Part shown: piece by piece, positions 1-8,454 of the stretch
Position numbering within the stretch: the first letter of the stretch is position 1
How the letters are laid out: each line of letters begins with the position of its first letter
Assembly (NCBI RefSeq): GCF_013300725.1
Contig: NZ_JAAIMM010000001.1
Location: forward strand, 62,001 to 126,000
DNA: 64,000 nucleotides
From: Allocoprococcus comes
GTDB lineage: Bacteria; Bacillota; Clostridia; Lachnospirales; Lachnospiraceae
Direction: 5' to 3'
Program-made: the position numbers and the translations under genes
The notes under the pieces: generated by a model
The model's database searches: none
The model's input: only the letters and a program-made list of their open reading frames with translations
Told to the model about the DNA's origin: nothing

Positions 1-1437
1 GATTTTACACTTCGCAAGGGCGAGATTCACGCTCTGATGGGTGAGAACGGTGCAGGAAAATCTACACTGATCAAAGTTCTTACCGGTGTACATGAATTTG
101 AAAATGGCGAGATCCGTCTGGATGGAAAAGACGGTCCGATTATCAATAGATCACCACAGGACGCACAGAATAATGGTATCAGTACTGTATATCAGGAAGT
201 TAACCTTTGTCCGAACCTGACGGTGGCAGAAAATCTGTTTATTGGACGCGAACCAAGAAAAGCAGGATTTATTGACTGGCGTACAATGAACAAGCGTGCA
301 ACAGAATTGCTTGAAAGTTTTGAAATCGATGCTTCAGCAACACAGAAGCTGGAAGAGGTTTCTCTGGCAAGACAGCAGATGATCGCAATCGCACGTGCAG
401 TTGATATGAAATGTAAGGTTCTGATCCTTGATGAACCAACTTCATCTCTGGATGATGATGAGGTTGCAAAGCTGTTCAAACTGATGAACAGACTGAAAGG
501 AGAAGGCGTAGGTATTATTTTCGTAACCCACTTCCTGGAGCAGGTATATGAAGTCTGCGACAGGATCACTGTTTTGCGAAATGGTGAACTGGTTGGAGAA
601 TATGAAGTCAAAGATCTGCCAAGAGTTATGCTCGTAGCCAAGATGATGGGTAAAGACTTTGACGATCTTGCAGATATCAAAGGTGATCATGCAGAACTCA
701 AAGAGTTTATCCCGGTTATCGAAGCTGAGGAACTTGGTCATAAAGGAACGATCAAACCGTTCGATATGACGATCAATAAAGGTGAGGTTGTCGGATTTAC
801 AGGACTTCTTGGATCCGGACGTTCTGAACTTGTCCGTGCAATTTACGGAGCAGACAAAGCAGATTCCGGTAAATTGAAAGTAAATGGAAAAGAAGTAAAG
901 ATCCATGCTCCAATCGATGCAATGAAGCTTGGTATGGCATATCTTCCGGAGGACAGAAAGAAAGATGGTATCATTGCAGACCTGTCTGTGCGTGAAAACA
1001 TCATTATCGCTCTTCAGGCGAAAAAAGGTATGTTCCATCCAATGAGCAGAAAAGAGATGGATGAAGCAGCAGATAAATACATCAAGATGCTTCAGATTAA
1101 GACAGCAAGCCGTGAGACTCCGATCAAGAGTCTGTCAGGTGGTAACCAGCAGAAGGTTATCATCGGTAGATGGCTTCTTACCAATCCGGATTTCCTGATC
1201 CTGGACGAACCTACAAGAGGTATTGATATCGGAACCAAGACAGAGATCCAGAAGCTGGTACTTGATCTTGCAGATCAGGGAATGTCAGTTGCATTTATTT
1301 CTTCTGAAGTAGAAGAAATGCTCCGTACCTGCTCACGTATGGCAGTCATGCGAGACGGCAGGAAGGTTGGAGAAATTTCCGGTGATGAATTATCACAGGA
1401 AGGCATCATGAAAGCAATCGCAGGAGGTGAAGAGTAA
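1..1437 (+). CDS. CUT2 sugar ABC transporter ATP-binding protein (5' partial)
   Basis: This is the energy-coupling ATPase of a monosaccharide importer of the RbsA/XylG/YtfR type, with two nucleotide-binding domains in one chain. The reading frame is open from the first base of the window, so the true start lies upstream. The first domain has a Walker A motif (GENGAGKST) at about bases 43-69 and a Walker B motif ending LILDEPTSSL. The second has a degenerate Walker A (GLLGSGRSE), the signature LSGGNQQKV and Walker B FLILDEPTRG. A degenerate second Walker A is normal for this family. Its stop overlaps the next start (TAATG), so it is translationally coupled to the permeases. The arabinose genes nearby suggest L-arabinose (or an arabinofuranosyl sugar) as substrate, but the YtfQRT-YjfF galactofuranose system has the same layout. 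The substrate-binding gene should lie left of the window. Confidence 0.9.
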   Translation, partial: DFTLRKGEIHALMGENGAGKSTLIKVLTGVHEFENGEIRLDGKDGPIINRSPQDAQNNGISTVYQEVNLCPNLTVAENLFIGREPRKAGFIDWRTMNKRATELLESFEIDASATQKLEEVSLARQQMIAIARAVDMKCKVLILDEPTSSLDDDEVAKLFKLMNRLKGEGVGIIFVTHFLEQVYEVCDRITVLRNGELVGEYEVKDLPRVMLVAKMMGKDFDDLADIKGDHAELKEFIPVIEAEELGHKGTIKPFDMTINKGEVVGFTGLLGSGRSELVRAIYGADKADSGKLKVNGKEVKIHAPIDAMKLGMAYLPEDRKKDGIIADLSVRENIIIALQAKKGMFHPMSRKEMDEAADKYIKMLQIKTASRETPIKSLSGGNQQKVIIGRWLLTNPDFLILDEPTRGIDIGTKTEIQKLVLDLADQGMSVAFISSEVEEMLRTCSRMAVMRDGRKVGEISGDELSQEGIMKAIAGGEE

Positions 1438-2504
1438 TGAGCACAAATAAATCAGGATGGAAAAAGCTTACCTCTATGAGACTTTTCATGCCACTGGTAT
1501 GTCTGCTTGCAATCATTATCGTAGCAACAATTACAATTCCGGGATTCTTAAGTATATCTCTTAAAAATGGAGTTCCATACGGATATCCGGTCGATGTTAT
1601 CAACCGTGCGTCCGAGCTGGTTATCCTGGCTGTTGGTATGACGCTTGTTACAGCAGCTTCCGGTGGACAGGATATCAGTGTCGGAGCTGTTATGGCAGTT
1701 GCCGCAGCTGTATGCTGCCAGATTCTTTCCGGTGGAGAAGTATCTGTAAACTCTCTGTCAGCACCGATCATCGTTGCATTTCTTGCAGCACTGGTTGCTT
1801 CAGGAATCTGCGGTGCATTTAACGGATTGCTGGTTGCGAAGCTGAACATTCAGCCGATGGTCGCAACATTGATCCTTTACACAGCAGGACGTGGTATTGC
1901 ACAGCTGATCACAGACGGACAGATTACATATATCCGTGTAAAATCTTATCAGGTATTCGGAAGCTATGCCGGAAAATTCCCGATTCCGATGCCGGTTGTA
2001 ATTGCGATTATCGTAGTTATCATTGCATATGCAATTTTGAAAAAGACAGCTCTTGGACTTTACATCGAGAGTGTTGGTATTAACGGAACCGCATCCAGAC
2101 TGGTCGGACTGAACTCAACCATGATCAAATTCCTTACTTACCTGATCTGTGGTGTACTTGCAGGTGTTGCAGGATTTGTGGCTTCCAGCCGTATCTATTC
2201 TGCAGACGCCAACAACATTGGTCTGAACCTTGAAATGGATGCCATCCTTGCAGTTGCCCTCGGTGGAAACGCCCTTGGTGGTGGTAAGTTCAGCCTGATG
2301 GGATCTGTAATCGGAGCTTATACAATCCAGGCACTTACAACAGTTCTTTACGGACTGAATGTATCAGCCGATCAGCTTCCAGTCTACAAGGCAATCGTTG
2401 TTGTAGTCATCGTTGTCCTTCAGAGCCCGGTATTCAAGAAATTTATTGCAGTACAGAAAGAAAAAAGAACATCAAAGGCTGCAGTGAAAGGAGGAGCTAA
2501 CTAA
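1437..2504 (+). CDS. CUT2 sugar ABC transporter permease 1 (YtfT/RbsC-like)
   Basis: This is an inner-membrane permease of the branched-chain/ribose type (BPD_transp_2), 355 residues, with about eight to ten hydrophobic segments. Family hallmarks visible are the GGxDISVGAVMA-type segment near residues 76-87 and the C-terminal ALGGNALGGG segment near 279-288. It overlaps the ATPase gene by one base and the next permease start by one base. Two unequal permeases in tandem is the arrangement of the YtfT/YjfF galactofuranose importer rather than of RbsC, which forms a homodimer. Transport of a pentose or furanose sugar is inferred from the neighbouring araBDA genes. Confidence 0.88.
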   Translation: MSTNKSGWKKLTSMRLFMPLVCLLAIIIVATITIPGFLSISLKNGVPYGYPVDVINRASELVILAVGMTLVTAASGGQDISVGAVMAVAAAVCCQILSGGEVSVNSLSAPIIVAFLAALVASGICGAFNGLLVAKLNIQPMVATLILYTAGRGIAQLITDGQITYIRVKSYQVFGSYAGKFPIPMPVVIAIIVVIIAYAILKKTALGLYIESVGINGTASRLVGLNSTMIKFLTYLICGVLAGVAGFVASSRIYSADANNIGLNLEMDAILAVALGGNALGGGKFSLMGSVIGAYTIQALTTVLYGLNVSADQLPVYKAIVVVVIVVLQSPVFKKFIAVQKEKRTSKAAVKGGAN

Positions 2505-3529
2505 TGAAAGCAAAAGTATCCGGAACAAAAAAGAAAATTAACGGAACGACATTCCTCCTTATGATCACAATTTTACTGTTTGTTGTAATGTATGCAGCAG
2601 GTATGATCGTGTTCAACGATAAAGGTTTTGCGAAACCGCAGATGTTCCTGAACCTGTTCATTTCCAATGCAGGTCTTCTGGTCATTGCAATGGGTGAAAC
2701 AATTGTTATGATCACAGCCGGAATCGATATCTCAGTTGGTTCCGTTACAGCACTTGTATGTATGGTTGCTGCAAACCAGATGGAAAATCACGGCGCAAGC
2801 GCTTATACAGCACTTCTTATGGCGCTGGTGATCGGACTTCTCTTTGGTCTGATTCAGGGATTCCTGGTATCTTATCTGGAGATCCAGCCATTCATCGTAA
2901 CACTGGCAGGTATGTTCTTTGGACGTGGTATGACATCGATCATCAGTACAGATATGATTTCTATCAAAAATGCAACTTTCATGGCATGGGCTAAATACAA
3001 AATTTACATGCCGTTTGGTTCTTACAGTAAGAGAGGAAAATTCCTCCCGGCATATATTTACCCGACGGTTATCATCGCAATCATCGTTCTGATCGTGATC
3101 ATGATCATTATGAAGTATACAAAATTCGGACGTTCTGTATATGCGATCGGTGGAAATGAACAGAGTGCACTTATGATGGGACTGAATGTTAAGAAAACAA
3201 AAATGTGTGCATACCTTCTGGACGGCTTCCTTGCAGGACTTGGTGGATTCCTCTTCTGTATGAACAGCTGTGCCGGATTCGTAGAGCAGGCAAAAGGTCT
3301 TGAGATGGATGCGATTTCATCCGCCGTTATCGGTGGTACACTGCTTAGTGGTGGTGTCGGAACTCCATTCGGAACCCTGTTCGGTGTATTGATCAAAGGA
3401 ACGATTTCCAGCCTGATCACAACACAGGGAACACTTTCAAGCTGGTGGGTACGAATCGTACTTTCCGCACTCCTCTGCTTCTTCATCGTTCTGCAGTCTG
3501 TATTTGCAAGCCTGAAGAAGAAAAACTAA
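2504..3529 (+). CDS. CUT2 sugar ABC transporter permease 2 (YjfF-like)
   Basis: This is the second permease, 341 residues, homologous to the preceding gene but clearly diverged. The conserved AGIDISVGSVTAL segment near residues 71-83 and the IGGTLLSGGVG segment near 277-287 match the YjfF/RbsC family. It has about eight to ten hydrophobic helices and should form a heterodimer with permease 1 in the cytoplasmic membrane. The start codon overlaps the stop of permease 1 by one base, so the three genes form one coupled unit. It is the last gene of the importer operon; a new promoter follows at 3581. Confidence 0.88.
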   Translation: MKAKVSGTKKKINGTTFLLMITILLFVVMYAAGMIVFNDKGFAKPQMFLNLFISNAGLLVIAMGETIVMITAGIDISVGSVTALVCMVAANQMENHGASAYTALLMALVIGLLFGLIQGFLVSYLEIQPFIVTLAGMFFGRGMTSIISTDMISIKNATFMAWAKYKIYMPFGSYSKRGKFLPAYIYPTVIIAIIVLIVIMIIMKYTKFGRSVYAIGGNEQSALMMGLNVKKTKMCAYLLDGFLAGLGGFLFCMNSCAGFVEQAKGLEMDAISSAVIGGTLLSGGVGTPFGTLFGVLIKGTISSLITTQGTLSSWWVRIVLSALLCFFIVLQSVFASLKKKN

Positions 3530-3580
3530 AGAAAGAACAGTACTTTAAACATTACAGGCGAAAAGAGAAAACGACGGGTA

Positions 3581-3665
3581 TTGACGGAAACTTTTTAATT
3601 GCCTATAATAAAAAAGTAGGATTTAAACACCGGATGTTCATATCGTACATCCGGTGTTCTTTTTG
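3581..3665 (+). promoter_or_regulatory. Promoter followed by intrinsic terminator in the rpiB leader
   Basis: A near-consensus promoter, TTGACG at 3581-3586 and TATAAT at 3604-3609 with a 17-base spacer, predicts transcription from about 3616. Only about ten bases later a 12-bp perfect stem (3626-3637 with 3647-3658, AACACCGGATGT and its complement) is followed by CTTTTTG, a classic intrinsic terminator. The rpiB start is at 3704. So the promoter either feeds rpiB through an attenuator or yields a tiny RNA. The terminator also ends the upstream permease transcript. Confidence 0.7.
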
Positions 3666-3703
3666 TAAGTATTGAGTATAAAGTGGAAGGAGAAAGATAA
3701 GAT

Positions 3704-4147
3704 ATGAAAATTGGGATTGCGAATGACCATTCTGCAGTGGATATGAAAAAGCAGGTGGTAGAGTATCTTGTGGAAAAAGGATACGAAGTTGTCAATTACG
3801 GAACAGATTCTTATGAGAGCTGTCCTTATCCGAAATATGGAGAAAAGATTGGAAAAGCAGTTGCAGACGGAGAAGTGGATCTCGGAGTTGCAATCTGTGG
3901 TACCGGTCTTGGAATTTCAATGGCAGCCAATAAGGTTCACGGTGTTCGCGCAGCGGTATGTTCTGAACCATATACGGCAAAGATGGCAAGAGAACATAAC
4001 AATGCAAATGTGATTGCGTTTGGTGCAAGAGTAATTGGAATCGAGATGGCAAAGATGATCCTTGATACATTTCTTGGTGCAGAGTTCCTTGGGGGACGTC
4101 ACCAGGATCGTGTAGATATGATTATGGCGATCGAAGATAATCAGTAG
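3704..4147 (+). CDS. rpiB: Ribose-5-phosphate isomerase B (RpiB/LacAB family)
   Basis: This cytoplasmic enzyme interconverts ribulose-5-phosphate and ribose-5-phosphate in the pentose phosphate pathway. The 147-residue length is typical. The GIANDHSA motif at residues 4-11, the active-site CGTG motif with Cys65, and the C-terminal GGRHQDRVDMI segment are all present. RpiB is related to LacA/LacB galactose-6-phosphate isomerase subunits and to allose-6-phosphate isomerases, but a single stand-alone gene with CGTG beside arabinose genes favours the pentose role. A GGAAGGAGA ribosome site precedes the ATG. It has its own promoter and sits between the pentose importer and the AraR-type repressor. 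Confidence 0.87.
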   Translation: MKIGIANDHSAVDMKKQVVEYLVEKGYEVVNYGTDSYESCPYPKYGEKIGKAVADGEVDLGVAICGTGLGISMAANKVHGVRAAVCSEPYTAKMAREHNNANVIAFGARVIGIEMAKMILDTFLGAEFLGGRHQDRVDMIMAIEDNQ

Positions 4148-4161
4148 AGTGGATGAAAAAC

Positions 4162-4209
4162 AAAAAGAGCGGATAAAGGCAATGAAAAAGCTTTTATCTG
4201 CTCTTTTTG
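4162..4209 (+). terminator. Intrinsic terminator of rpiB
   Basis: A 16-bp stem (AAAAAGAGCGGATAAA at 4162-4177 pairing with 4193-4208, one G-U pair) ends in a T-run just after the rpiB stop. Dispersed repeat R1 begins directly at its T-run. Confidence 0.85.
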
Positions 4210-4268
4210 TGTATACGGTGAGCCAAGTGCAGATTTGTGGCTGCACAAGGTTCTGTATCTGGTGAAGG
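4203..4268 (+). repeat. Dispersed repeat R1, copy 1
   Basis: About 64 bases starting in the rpiB terminator T-run match the reverse complement of 39296-39361 with roughly eight differences. The best block is GTGTATACGRTGAGCCAAG followed by TGCAGATTTGTG. The element can itself fold (CCAAGTGCAGATTTGTG against a diverged CACAAG...TCTG.ATCTGG). No reading frame in it is convincing. Confidence 0.7.
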
Positions 4269-4419
4269 GAAGGTGTTACAGGAGTGCAGGAACCGGAAAA
4301 AGCTTGTTATACTTGTTTTGGTGGTGTCAAAAAACAATTCCATATTACTTAATGTTTTATAAGAAGTGTACAAAAGGTACAAAAAGAAGAATACAAGTTG
4401 GAACGGCAATAAAATGCAA

Positions 4420-4569
4420 ATATGTATTCAAGTTGTACGCATATGATAAATACAACTTAGCAAAAACATACAAAAGTTGTACGATAATTTGTAACATATT
4501 ACGGGTTGAAAATCAGGTGTTTTTTAAGGTATATTAGAGATAACGAGAGCAGGGGATTTGTACGTAAAT
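4420..4569 (+). promoter_or_regulatory. araR promoter with candidate AraR operators
   Basis: A promoter TTGAAA (4506-4511) and TATATT (4530-4535) with an 18-base spacer lies 43 bases before the regulator start. The sequence ATTTGTACGTAAAT at 4556-4569 closely resembles the Bacillus subtilis AraR operator consensus ATTTGTACGTACAAAT and sits just after the expected transcript start. Two further TTGTACG half-sites occur near 4433 and 4478. This fits negative autoregulation by the adjacent gene product. The operator match is by memory of the consensus, and binding is inferred. Confidence 0.65.
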
Positions 4570-4577
4570 CAGGGGGG

Positions 4578-5684
4578 ATGAAGAAAAAAGTGAAAGAAAC
4601 ATCAGCAAAGTATGAAGGAATTGTAAGATGGATCCGAGAACAGATTGAAGCGGAAGAACTGCAGCCGGGAGAGCGGATAGAGTCGGAATACCAGCTTTGT
4701 GACCGTTTTGGGGTAAGTCGTCAGACCGTCCGACATGCGATCGCTGTTCTGGAAAAAGAAGGTATGATCGAGAAACGCCGTGGAAGTGGGACTTATATAA
4801 AGGAAAGTGGCATCATCGGGGTGAGACGAAAAAAGACGATGCAGATCGCAGTGATGACAACTTTTGTTCAGGAATACATTTTTTCTGGTATTATTCAGGA
4901 AATCGAGAACAAGATGTCAAGCGCCGGATATGGAATCCAGATTTCCATCACCAACAATTCTGTAGAAAAAGAACGTTTTATATTGAAAAGCATTCTGGAT
5001 AAGAAAAGAGTGGATGGAATTATAGCGGAACCGACAAAGAGTGGTCTTCCTAATCCAAATCTTGATCTGTACAGGCATATCATGGAGCAGGGAATCCCGG
5101 TAATCTTTATCAACAGCTATTATCCGGAACTGAAAGCGCCGCATGTAAGTCTTGATGACAAGATGGCAGGAAAGATGGCGACGGAATATCTGATCCAGTG
5201 CGGACACCGTGAGATCGCAGCGATTTTCAAGGCAGATGACGGGCAGGGACACAGAAGGTATGCCGGTTATATCGAAGCTTTGATGGAAGCAGATATCAGG
5301 ATCAAAGATGAACGGGTTGTCTGGATTGATACCGAAGATGTGCGCAATCGCAATATGCGTGAGGAAAGCAGCTGGATCTTAAGAAGGATCCAGGGATGTA
5401 CGGCATGTGTATGCTACAACGATGAGGTCGCGAGCAGTCTTGCAGCGACATGTCTGGAACAGAAGATCAAAGTGCCGGACAAGATGTCGATCATTGGAAT
5501 CGATGATTCTGATCTGGCAAATTATTGCGAAGTACCGCTTGCTTCTGTGAAAAATCCGATCCGGGAGCTTGCGAAGAAGGCAGCAGAAGAGATCCTTGAT
5601 CTTATGCAGGAGAAAGAAGTGCCGGACAGTGTGGAACTGAAACCGGAGATTATCAACCGGAGTTCTGTAAAAATTATCAAATAA
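4578..5684 (+). CDS. araR: AraR-like transcriptional repressor (GntR HTH + LacI-type sensor domain)
   Basis: The predicted protein of 368 residues has an N-terminal GntR-type winged helix ([20 protein letters not shown], then RRGSGTYI) and a C-terminal periplasmic-binding-protein-like sugar sensor of the LacI type ([17 protein letters not shown] near the end). This combination is the hallmark of AraR, the L-arabinose-responsive repressor of Firmicutes. The frame is open further upstream to a TTG at 4506, but that TTG is the -35 box of its own promoter, so the ATG at 4578 with an adjacent GGGGGG stretch is chosen; the ribosome-site spacing is unusually tight. AraR-like operator sequences lie just upstream. 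It precedes araB, araD and araA, which it probably controls. Confidence 0.85.
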   Translation: MKKKVKETSAKYEGIVRWIREQIEAEELQPGERIESEYQLCDRFGVSRQTVRHAIAVLEKEGMIEKRRGSGTYIKESGIIGVRRKKTMQIAVMTTFVQEYIFSGIIQEIENKMSSAGYGIQISITNNSVEKERFILKSILDKKRVDGIIAEPTKSGLPNPNLDLYRHIMEQGIPVIFINSYYPELKAPHVSLDDKMAGKMATEYLIQCGHREIAAIFKADDGQGHRRYAGYIEALMEADIRIKDERVVWIDTEDVRNRNMREESSWILRRIQGCTACVCYNDEVASSLAATCLEQKIKVPDKMSIIGIDDSDLANYCEVPLASVKNPIRELAKKAAEEILDLMQEKEVPDSVELKPEIINRSSVKIIK

Positions 5685-5734
5685 AAATATTTATCAAATC
5701 AAATATATTTTATGAAAGGAAAGGTAAAGAAAAA

Positions 5735-7330
5735 ATGAGTGATGTAAAGAGTATGATCGAAGCAGGAAAGACTTCCCTTGGAATCGAGTTTGGTTCCACA
5801 CGAATCAAAGCAGTTCTGGTAGGAGAAGATAATGCACCGATTGCTTCGGGAAGCCATGAATGGGAGAACCGTCTTGACAACGGTGTCTGGACTTACACGT
5901 TAGAGGATATCTGGACAGGTCTTCAGGACTGCTACAAAGATCTTGCCGAAGATGTGAAGAAGCAGTATGGCGTTGAGCTTACTACTGTCGGAGCACTTGG
6001 ATTCAGTGCCATGATGCATGGATATATGGTATTTGACAAAGCAGGAGAACAGCTTGTACCGTTCCGTACATGGAGAAATACAATGACAGAGCAGGCAGCA
6101 AAAGAACTGACAGAATTATTCCAGTTCAATATGCCACAGAGATGGAGCGGAGCACATCTGTATCAGGCAATCCTGAACAAAGAAGAGCATGTAAAGGATA
6201 TTGATTTTATTACAACGCTTGCAGGTTATGTACACTGGAAACTGACAGGGGAGAAAGTCCTTGGGGTTGGTGACGCATCCGGAATGTTCCCGATCGACAG
6301 CACAACACGTAACTGGAATAAAGAGATGCTTGCCAAGTTCGATGAACTGGTTGCACCGAAGGGATATCCTTGGAAAGTAGAAGATATCCTTCCGAAAGTC
6401 CTGGTTGCAGGTGAAAAGGCAGGAACACTTACCGAAGAAGGTGCAAAGCTTCTGGACCCAACAGGAAAGCTTCAGGCAGGCATTCCGGTATGCCCTCCGG
6501 AAGGTGATGCAGGAACCGGTATGGCAGCTACGAACAGCGTCAGAGTCCGCACCGGTAATGTATCAGCAGGAACCAGCGTATTTGCAATGGTTGTTCTTGA
6601 AAAAGCACTTGTGAAAGTACATGAAGAGATCGATATGGTAACAACACCTGCAGGAGATGCCGTGGCAATGGTTCACTGCAACAACTGTACTTCAGATCTG
6701 AATGCATGGGTAAATATTTTCAAAGAATTTGCAGAAGCATTCGGTATGAAAGTCGATATGAACGATCTGTTCGGAACTCTTTACAACAAAGCTCTGGAAG
6801 GTGACGCAGACTGTGGCGGTCTGATGTCTTATAACTTCTTCGCAGGAGAACCGGTTGTTGGATTTGACGAAGGACGTCCGTTATTTGTTCGTATGCCGGA
6901 CAGCAAATTCAATCTTGCAAACTTCATGAGAGCAAACTTATATGCATCTCTGGAAGTCCTGAAAGTCGGAATGGACATTCTTCTGAAAGAAGAGAAAGTA
7001 GCTGTTGATGAGATCCTCGGACACGGCGGACTCTTTAAGACAAAAGGCGTTGGACAGAGCATCCTGGCAGCAGCACTTGACACACCGGTATCTGTTATGG
7101 AGACAGCCGGAGAAGGCGGAGCATGGGGAATCGCACTTCTTGCATCTTACATGAACAACAAGGCAGAAGGCGAGGCTCTGGATGATTATCTGGATGCAAA
7201 AGTATTTGCAGGACAGAAGGGTACAAAGATGAATCCGGATCCGAAGGATGTAGAAGGATACAATGCATTTATCGAACGCTTCAAGAAGACGCTTCCGATC
7301 ATGAAAGCTGCAACAGAGACTATGAAATAG
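5735..7330 (+). CDS. araB: L-ribulokinase-like FGGY carbohydrate kinase
   Basis: This is an FGGY-family sugar kinase of 531 residues that should phosphorylate L-ribulose to L-ribulose-5-phosphate using ATP. The phosphate-binding motif [15 protein letters not shown] occurs at residues 16-30, and the C-terminal ATPase segments [13 protein letters not shown] and [13 protein letters not shown] are visible. It resembles the Bacteroides-type ribulokinase more than the E. coli AraB, and such proteins are sometimes labelled xylulokinase. The gene context (araD 40 bases downstream, then araA, and AraR upstream) supports ribulokinase. A GAAAGGAAAGG ribosome site precedes the ATG. No strong promoter was seen in the short gap after araR. 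Confidence 0.85.
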   Translation: MSDVKSMIEAGKTSLGIEFGSTRIKAVLVGEDNAPIASGSHEWENRLDNGVWTYTLEDIWTGLQDCYKDLAEDVKKQYGVELTTVGALGFSAMMHGYMVFDKAGEQLVPFRTWRNTMTEQAAKELTELFQFNMPQRWSGAHLYQAILNKEEHVKDIDFITTLAGYVHWKLTGEKVLGVGDASGMFPIDSTTRNWNKEMLAKFDELVAPKGYPWKVEDILPKVLVAGEKAGTLTEEGAKLLDPTGKLQAGIPVCPPEGDAGTGMAATNSVRVRTGNVSAGTSVFAMVVLEKALVKVHEEIDMVTTPAGDAVAMVHCNNCTSDLNAWVNIFKEFAEAFGMKVDMNDLFGTLYNKALEGDADCGGLMSYNFFAGEPVVGFDEGRPLFVRMPDSKFNLANFMRANLYASLEVLKVGMDILLKEEKVAVDEILGHGGLFKTKGVGQSILAAALDTPVSVMETAGEGGAWGIALLASYMNNKAEGEALDDYLDAKVFAGQKGTKMNPDPKDVEGYNAFIERFKKTLPIMKAATETMK

Positions 7331-7369
7331 AACCCGAAATATTTTACATAAACACAGGAGGCTAAAGTA

Positions 7370-8056
7370 ATGTTAGAAGAACTGAAAAAAGAGGTTTATG
7401 AAGCCAATATGCTTCTGCCTAAGTATGGACTTGTCACATTTACCTGGGGCAATGTCAGCGGAATCGACCGTGAAAGCGGGCTTGTTGTGATCAAACCGAG
7501 CGGTGTGGATTATGACAAAATGACAGCAGATGACATGGTTGTTGTAGACCTGGAAGGAAACCGCGTGGAAGGCAACTTAAATCCGTCTTCTGATACGGCA
7601 ACACATCTGGAACTCTATAAAGCGTTCCCGGAGATGGGGGGTATCGTCCATACACATTCCCCATGGGCAACCAGCTGGGCACAGGCAGGAAGAGGAATTC
7701 CTTGCTACGGAACCACACATGCCGACTATATGTACGGTGAGATCCCATGTGTCCGCAATCTGACAAAAGAAGAAATCGACGAAGCATATGAGAAGAATAC
7801 AGGAGTTCTCATTGTGGAACATTTCAAAGACACAGAATACATGGCAATGCCTGCAGTACTCTGCAAGAACCACGGACCGTTCACCTGGGGAACCGATCCT
7901 CACAATGCAGTTCACAACGCAGTCGTACTCGAAGAAGTAGCAAAAATGGCAGCCCGCTGTGAAATGATCAATCCAGACGTAAAACCTGCCCCACAGGAAT
8001 TACAGGATAAACACTACTACAGAAAACACGGTAAAGACGCGTACTATGGACAATAA
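7370..8056 (+). CDS. araD: L-ribulose-5-phosphate 4-epimerase
   Basis: This is a class II aldolase/adducin-fold, zinc-dependent epimerase converting L-ribulose-5-phosphate to D-xylulose-5-phosphate. The length of 228 residues matches AraD (about 231). The metal ligands lie in VHTHSPW (His94, His96) and in the later KNHGPF segment; the substrate loop [11 protein letters not shown] and KPSGVDYD are also present. An AGGAGG site lies before the ATG. It follows araB by 39 bases with no terminator between, so the two are cotranscribed. L-fuculose-phosphate aldolases share the fold, but length and context favour AraD. Confidence 0.92.
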   Translation: MLEELKKEVYEANMLLPKYGLVTFTWGNVSGIDRESGLVVIKPSGVDYDKMTADDMVVVDLEGNRVEGNLNPSSDTATHLELYKAFPEMGGIVHTHSPWATSWAQAGRGIPCYGTTHADYMYGEIPCVRNLTKEEIDEAYEKNTGVLIVEHFKDTEYMAMPAVLCKNHGPFTWGTDPHNAVHNAVVLEEVAKMAARCEMINPDVKPAPQELQDKHYYRKHGKDAYYGQ

Positions 8057-8068
8057 GCTATGAGGGCG

Positions 8069-8127
8069 AAAACCGGGAGATAGCTGGCGTCAGCTTGCTG
8101 ACAGTTAGCTATCTTACGGTTTTCATG
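8069..8127 (+). terminator. Hairpin/terminator after araD
   Basis: A 17-bp imperfect stem (AAAACCGGGAGATAGCT with AGCTATCTTACGGTTTT) follows araD and ends in TTTT. Its right half belongs to the 105-base repeat copy 1, so the repeat has been joined to, or is part of, the terminator. It may reduce transcription into araA. Confidence 0.5.
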
Positions 8128-8193
8128 CGAATGCCAATGAGCATCGAACGAGCTGTGCTCGTGAGATGGCCCACATAGCGTAGTAAATCATTC
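8089..8193 (+). repeat. 105-base direct repeat, copy 1 (araD-araA gap)
   Basis: This unit, from GTCAGCTTGCTGACAG to GTAGTAAATCATTC, recurs at 8315-8420 with about one substitution and one inserted base. It contains the short palindrome TCAGCTTGCTGA and the string GAGCATCGAACGAGCTGTGC. The gap between the copies (8194-8314) holds a further AGTAAATCATTC string and an inverted GTTCGG/CCGAAC pair. No coding potential is evident. Confidence 0.85.
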
Positions 8194-8314
8194 GACACAT
8201 GAATTTAGTGCGTTGCCTGTTCGGCGCACTTAGTGAGCGGGAGCGTATGCGACCGCGAGCTTAGTAAGACCGAACTTGTGTTGGGAAGATAGAGTAAATC
8301 ATTCAGACAACACA

Positions 8315-8420
8315 GTCAGCTTGCTGACAGTTAGCTATCTTACGGTTTTCATGCGAATGCCAATGAGCATCGAACGAGCTGTGCTCGCGAGATGCGCCCA
8401 CATAGCGTAGTAAATCATTC
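8315..8420 (+). repeat. 105-base direct repeat, copy 2 (araA leader)
   Basis: This is the second copy of the unit at 8089-8193, ending 35 bases before the araA start. Nearly perfect identity suggests a recent duplication or active homogenisation. Confidence 0.85.
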
Positions 8421-8454
8421 AACAAAGAAATTAAATAAAAAGGAGAATAAAAAC

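Noticed and set aside
4235-4537. 100-residue open frame overlapping repeat R1 and the araR promoter
   Set aside because: No ribosome site, composition unlike the neighbours, and it covers the promoter and operator-like sites.
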